Positions 59,494 to 64,000 of a stretch of DNA of 64,000 nucleotides are shown piece by piece (positions within the stretch are counted from its first letter, which is position 1; every line of letters starts with the position of its first letter). Below the pieces are notes generated by a model. That model ran no database searches and had not been told where the DNA came from. It saw only the letters and a list, made by a program, of their open reading frames with translations. A program made the position numbers and the translations under genes. This DNA comes from Euonymus europaeus (lineage: Eukaryota > Streptophyta > Magnoliopsida > Celastrales > Celastraceae), in contig OY756972.1 in assembly GCA_963580455.1 (NCBI GenBank), forward strand, positions 7,331,001-7,395,000, written 5' to 3'.

Positions 59494-61116
59494 TGTATAA
59501 CGCCCCGTTCCACAATACTCTAATTTCCTAGGTCTGTATCTCGAAATGCTACTCACATCACATATCTCAGCTCATAATTATCAGATATTCTCTCAAGGCA
59601 AATAAAATATAGTAACTCAAGATTAACCAATATTCTAACACATTAAATAATTTATTAAAGAGTGCTCGAATCCCCAATTTAAGTACTAGCAACAAAAACA
59701 CATCCTCCTTAATTCTAGGTTGCGAACAATCACTTATGAAATAAAGCAACACCACAAACTAAACTTGCATAAAGTACTGAAATCTTTATGCTAAATATAG
59801 GTCAATAATAAAACTACAGGCACATGAACATCTTCATCACGGATCCGCATCACCACCATCAAGAGCTGCAGCATCATATCCCTATACAAAGTCATTACTT
59901 GCATCATGGAACTTAATGAGCCAAGGCTCAACAAGTAATGTTTATGCATGAATGCACATGAGCGTACTCGATAAGGAACAATCATTCATTTAAAACATTT
60001 AACCAATATTTGGGCTCTTAACCTTGGCAAACCACTACAAAGCAATCAGTTGTCAAGATTTTACATATTGCCTATCAATAGGCACCCTTCAATCAATAAC
60101 CATTCCTTTAAACTTTAAACTTTCATATTAGTCCATTTTCGCGGTATACGCCATTGTAGTAGTCATACCAAGTTCAAAAAACATTTCAATATGCATGTGA
60201 ACCATAATGATGGACAATGCGATGTATGACAATAATAATTCACAGTCAGTACCTCAATCAATAAATAGCAGTGCAGTTAACACAGTCAACATTCCAGGTA
60301 TTTCACAACCACTATACCAACAGTCGATTCCAATATTTATAAATTCAGAAATCACACAATTCCATGACACAGTTCAACATTACTTACAGTCGCATGCTTT
60401 CCCAAAACCTCCTTTTAAATTTTTAGCGAATTTGTTCCTTCCAAAATTCCAAAATACTCAATAAATTAATATTTCTAATTTAATTAAAATAAACCATATT
60501 TTAATTTATTTGAACCGATTTTGACAAACCCAATCAGGTTGGCTTGACCCAGTTCTATCTCTCACCCCCACGACCATAGACCCGTATGGGTCCTTTTTTC
60601 GGGTCATTGTCGAAAACGGCACGGTGAGGGACACGACTGGCCGGGAATTGTGGAAGACGACAAGGTGAGTCTAGTGCTGGCATCAGTTACCTGTTTCATG
60701 GTCGGAGGTCTGTAGATTTTGGCTTCGAAGGTTCCAATGACCGCGAGCTCCTCTCCTTCTTTGACGGCTTGAACGTGATCAGTTCCGTACGAAACTTGCA
60801 CCTCTGGACTCCTGACGTCGTGCTCGTCCTTCCCGTGCCCTCACCTCCGCGATTGATTCTCGTCAATGAAATTCGCTTCTCGGTCGCTACCTCATTCTCT
60901 CGTGAACTAGGGTTCTCGATTTTCGTGTAACTCCTTCTTCCCCTTTTTCTTTTTCTTTTGTATTTCTTTTATTTCCTAATGAAGTGGTATTCCCCTTTTT
61001 ACTTTTTTGCCCTTCCACCTCCCCATGTAATTACCCTGACTGCCCTGTACCGGTCCAACAATTTATTTTTATTTATCTATTTATTTATGACTACTTAAAG
61101 GTTCAGGAATATTACA
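59494..61116 (-). mobile_element. 3' LTR of a Tekay/Del-like gypsy element
   Basis: On the minus strand the LTR starts TGTAATATTCCTGAACC at 61116, directly after the polypurine tract, and ends GGGGCGTTATACA at 59494, 1623 bp. Blocks near 59820-59960 (GCGGATCC, GGCTCA, GCATGAATGCACATGA on the plus strand) match the solo LTR at 6745-8913. GAACA at 59489-59493 would be one target copy; the other lies beyond the right edge. Confidence 0.82.
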
Positions 61117-61131
61117 ATCGTCCCCCCTTAT
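61117..61131 (-). promoter_or_regulatory. Polypurine tract
   Basis: Minus strand TAAGGGGGGACGAT, placed between the end of pol and the LTR start. It would prime plus-strand DNA synthesis in a live element. Confidence 0.75.
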
Positions 61132-64000
61132 AAAAATTTCATCCTTAAAGTTTTATTACCTGATTAGGTGCGCTATTTCCTTATTTCGAAGTTGTTTTAT
61201 CTCCCTTGCTAAGATCTCTACTGGTTTCTCCTCGTATGTCAATTCTGGAGTTAGTTCCAATGGTTCATGATTCATAATATGGTCTGTGTCCTTGATTAAT
61301 TTTCATGTCATCGGCACATGGAATACATTGTGTACACTCGACAAGGACGACAGTAGTACCAGTCGATAAGCTTGAGTCCCTTTTTTGTCAAGTATCTTAG
61401 AAGGTCCTATATAGTGTGGACTTAGCTTCCCTTTTTTCCCGAACCTCATAACGCCCATCATGGGTGCCACTTTGAGAAATACATGGTCCCTAACTTGAAA
61501 CTACAAATCCTTCCTTCGTATATCTGCGTAACTTTTCTGTCTACTTTGTGCTACTTTGATCTTATCTCGAACCCTCTCCACCACATCTTTGGTCTCCTGT
61601 AAAATTTCTAGTCCCACATGTTGTCCTTCCAAAAATCTTCTTTCACCTACTTCATCCTAGTGAATTGGTCATCTGCATTTTCTGCCATATAAGCCCTCGT
61701 ATAGTGCCATGCCTGATAGCTATTATTGTAGGAGAACTCCACCAGCGATAGATACCATTGCTAGTTTCTCGGCCACTCCATTACATAGGCTCTTAACATA
61801 TATTCCAATACTTGTATCATCCTTTCTGATTGCCCCTAACTTTCCCGATGGAAGGTTATTCCAATTTCCAGATTAGTACCTATCGCCCCATTGAAAATGT
61901 TCCAAAACTTAAAAGTGAATCTAAGATCACGATCTGATACTATGGAAGCTGGAACCCCATGAAACCTTACTATTTCCTTTACATACAAGCTAGCATATTG
62001 ATCCATGCTAAATGTAGTTTTCAATCCTAAGAAATGCACTGTTTTGGTAAGCCGATCAACTATTAACCAAATTGAATTATTTCATCTTTTCGACCTTGGC
62101 AATCCCGACACGAGATCCATCGTAATATGTTTCCATTTCCACCATAGAATTTCCAGTGGCTGTAGTGTCCCCAAGGGTCGTTGGCGTTTTGCCTTGATTC
62201 GTTGACACGTTAAATATTTTGCTACAAATTCTGCTAGGCTATTTTTCATGCCTTGCCACCAGTAATGCGGCTTCAAATCTTGTTAAATTTTTGTACACCT
62301 AGGATGTACTGAGTATGCAGTGCAATGAGCTTCTCTCAAAATTTCTTTCTTTATCTCTACATCATCTAGATTGCACAATCTTCCTCGAAACCTTATGACA
62401 CCTTTACTATCCATTGTGAAGTCAAAAGTTTTGTTTGCCTCCACCTTTCCTTTATGCTTAACCAACTCTTTATCCTCGAATTACTTCTCCTTTATCTGAT
62501 CTATCAGTCTTGGTTGAATACTTATTGCCGCCAATATGCTATTTTCCCCCTCAAAATTATTTTCAATTCTAGACTCTACAGGTCCCTTCATATTCTAGAG
62601 TCGCATTTTTGCTCAACGCATCAGCTACTACAAGTTCTAGTCATCTTCGCTGCCTCATATTTAAATCCTTCTGAGTAAACAAATATCTCAAACTCTTGTG
62701 ATCTGTGTAAATCTCACACTTTTCTCTATACAAATAGTGTCTCCATATCTTCAATGCAAACACTACTGCAGCAAGTTACAAATCATGACTCGGATAGTTC
62801 TTCTCATATTCCTTTAGTTGTTTTGATGCATAGACAATTACCCTTCCATTTTGCATCAATACACACCCTAACCCATTTTATAGGCGTCACTATATACCAC
62901 AAACCCACTCCGTCCATCTGGTACTGTCAATACTAGTGCAGTCACTAATATCTCTTTCAATTCTTGAAAACTTACTTCACATTTCTCGTCCCATAAGAAC
63001 CTTGTGTTCTTCCTCGTTAAGGCTATTAAGTTGTCGTTATTTTTGCGAAATTCTTTCCAAACCTTCTATAGTAACATGCTATTCCCAAGAAACTTCAAAC
63101 TTCGATAACATTCCTCTATGCTGGCCAATTACCACAGCCTATACTTTATTGGGGTCAACTAAGATCCCCTCTTTGGATACTACATGGCCTAACAACCCCA
63201 CTTTTTTCAATCAAAATTCACACTTCTTGAGTTTCACATAAAGCTTATTCTCCTTCAATAATTGTAGAGGAACCCATAGATGTTCCTCATGTTCCTCTTT
63301 GCCCTATAAATAGATTACTATATCATTGATAAATATAATGATAAATCAATTTATATAATCTCTAAACACCCAGTTCATTAAGTCCATAAACGTTTCTAGG
63401 GTGATGGTAAGTCCAAATGGCATTACAAGAAACTCATAGTGGCCATATCAAGTTCTTAAGGTTGTTTTCTCAACATCCTCCTCTCTGACTCGCAGTTGAT
63501 GATACTTCGATTGTAAGTCAATTTTGGAGAACACCCTACCACCTTGTAGTTGGCCAAACAAGTCGTCAATGGGAGGTAATGGGTATTTTTTTTACCATCG
63601 CCTTATTTAATTTCCTGTAATCAAAGTAGAGTCTCAAAGAACCATCATTCTTTTTTACAAACAGCACCGGAGCTCCTCTAATGGTTCTTCTTCTACTGGT
63701 GTTAACGTTACATTTCTCCCCTTACAATAAATAGTGACATGATACTTTACTAGCCAATCCATTCCTACTATTACCTCAAACTATTCCAGCCGTAATACTA
63801 TTAAATATGCAAACAATGTTTAATCCTCAATTTGTATGGGACAATGCTTTACTACCTGACTAGACTCCATCAGTTCTTCGGAGTGAAGAGAAATGGAATA
63901 TCCTATGGCTATACTTTCTGGCAGCACTCCTAATCTCTGTACTATTGAACGTGAGATAAAATAATGCGTATCACCAGAATCAATTAGAATATATGAGATA
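61132..64000 (-). pseudogene. Tekay/Del-like gypsy pol, decayed and cut by the window edge
   Basis: From 64000 down the minus strand encodes protease (LIDSGDTHYFISRSIVQRLG, VGMDWLVKYHVTI), reverse transcriptase ([28 protein letters not shown]), RNase H ([20 protein letters not shown]), integrase with its H2C2 end (FRGRLCNLDDVEIKKEILRE, CQRIKAKRQRPLG) and core (ITMDLVSGLP, FHGVPASIVSDRD), and the tail KLIKDTDHIMNHEPLELTPE. The reverse transcriptase box reads FINDI, so the first catalytic Asp of the usual FIDDI is Asn (63322-63327). Stops are frequent and a chromodomain is not visible at the end. Gag lies outside the window. Confidence 0.88.

Overview
The window is nuclear DNA from a flowering plant, probably a eudicot. 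It is AT-rich and dominated by nested, decayed transposable elements: Ty3/gypsy elements of Athila, Tat/Ogre/Retand and Tekay-like type, Ty1/copia elements, a cluster of Mutator-like elements (MULEs), a hAT-type MITE and a foldback element. There is one convincing host gene, with spliceosomal introns. I see no bacterial genes, rRNA, tRNA or CRISPR. Lineage names rest on recognised protein motifs and on primer-binding-site type, not on a database search.

Layout. 1-6312: a minus-strand Athila-like retrotransposon (LTR 5150-6312, tRNA-Asp-type primer site, gag, protease). It is split by a solo LTR (1477-3815) and joined at about 793 to an oppositely oriented LTR of the same type. 6313-12852: a minus-strand Tat/Ogre-like element (gag, ORF1, tRNA-Arg-type primer site), split by a second solo LTR (6745-8913) with a perfect 5-bp target duplication. 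12853-17430: Tat-type untranslated DNA with several tandem-repeat arrays and a plus-strand ORF1-like relic.

17641-24477: an eight-exon minus-strand gene for a 217-aa DUF2358 (NTF2-like) protein. The reading frame is intact across seven inferred introns, one of them GC-AG. A foldback element and a possible 51-bp cassette exon lie in intron 5.

24880-38872: a MULE cluster. In order: a FAR1-type relic in a field of repeated TTACATTGT words; a MULE transposase fused to an OTU cysteine-protease domain; a large element with long inverted arms that repeat TGTTCGAGTA; and, inserted inside that one, a 4.7-kb MULE with clear terminal inverted repeats, a perfect 10-bp target duplication, a decayed FAR1-type transposase and a captured fragment of an alpha-tubulin gene.

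39930-58549: broken copia elements in both orientations, a Retand-like gag with minisatellites, LTR pieces, and a 559-bp hAT-type MITE with a perfect 8-bp target duplication. 59494-64000: the 3' LTR, polypurine tract and decayed pol of a minus-strand Tekay/Del-like element that runs off the right edge. The strongest leads are the tubulin-carrying MULE nested in a motif-array MULE, the two motif arrays, and the OTU-MULE fusion.
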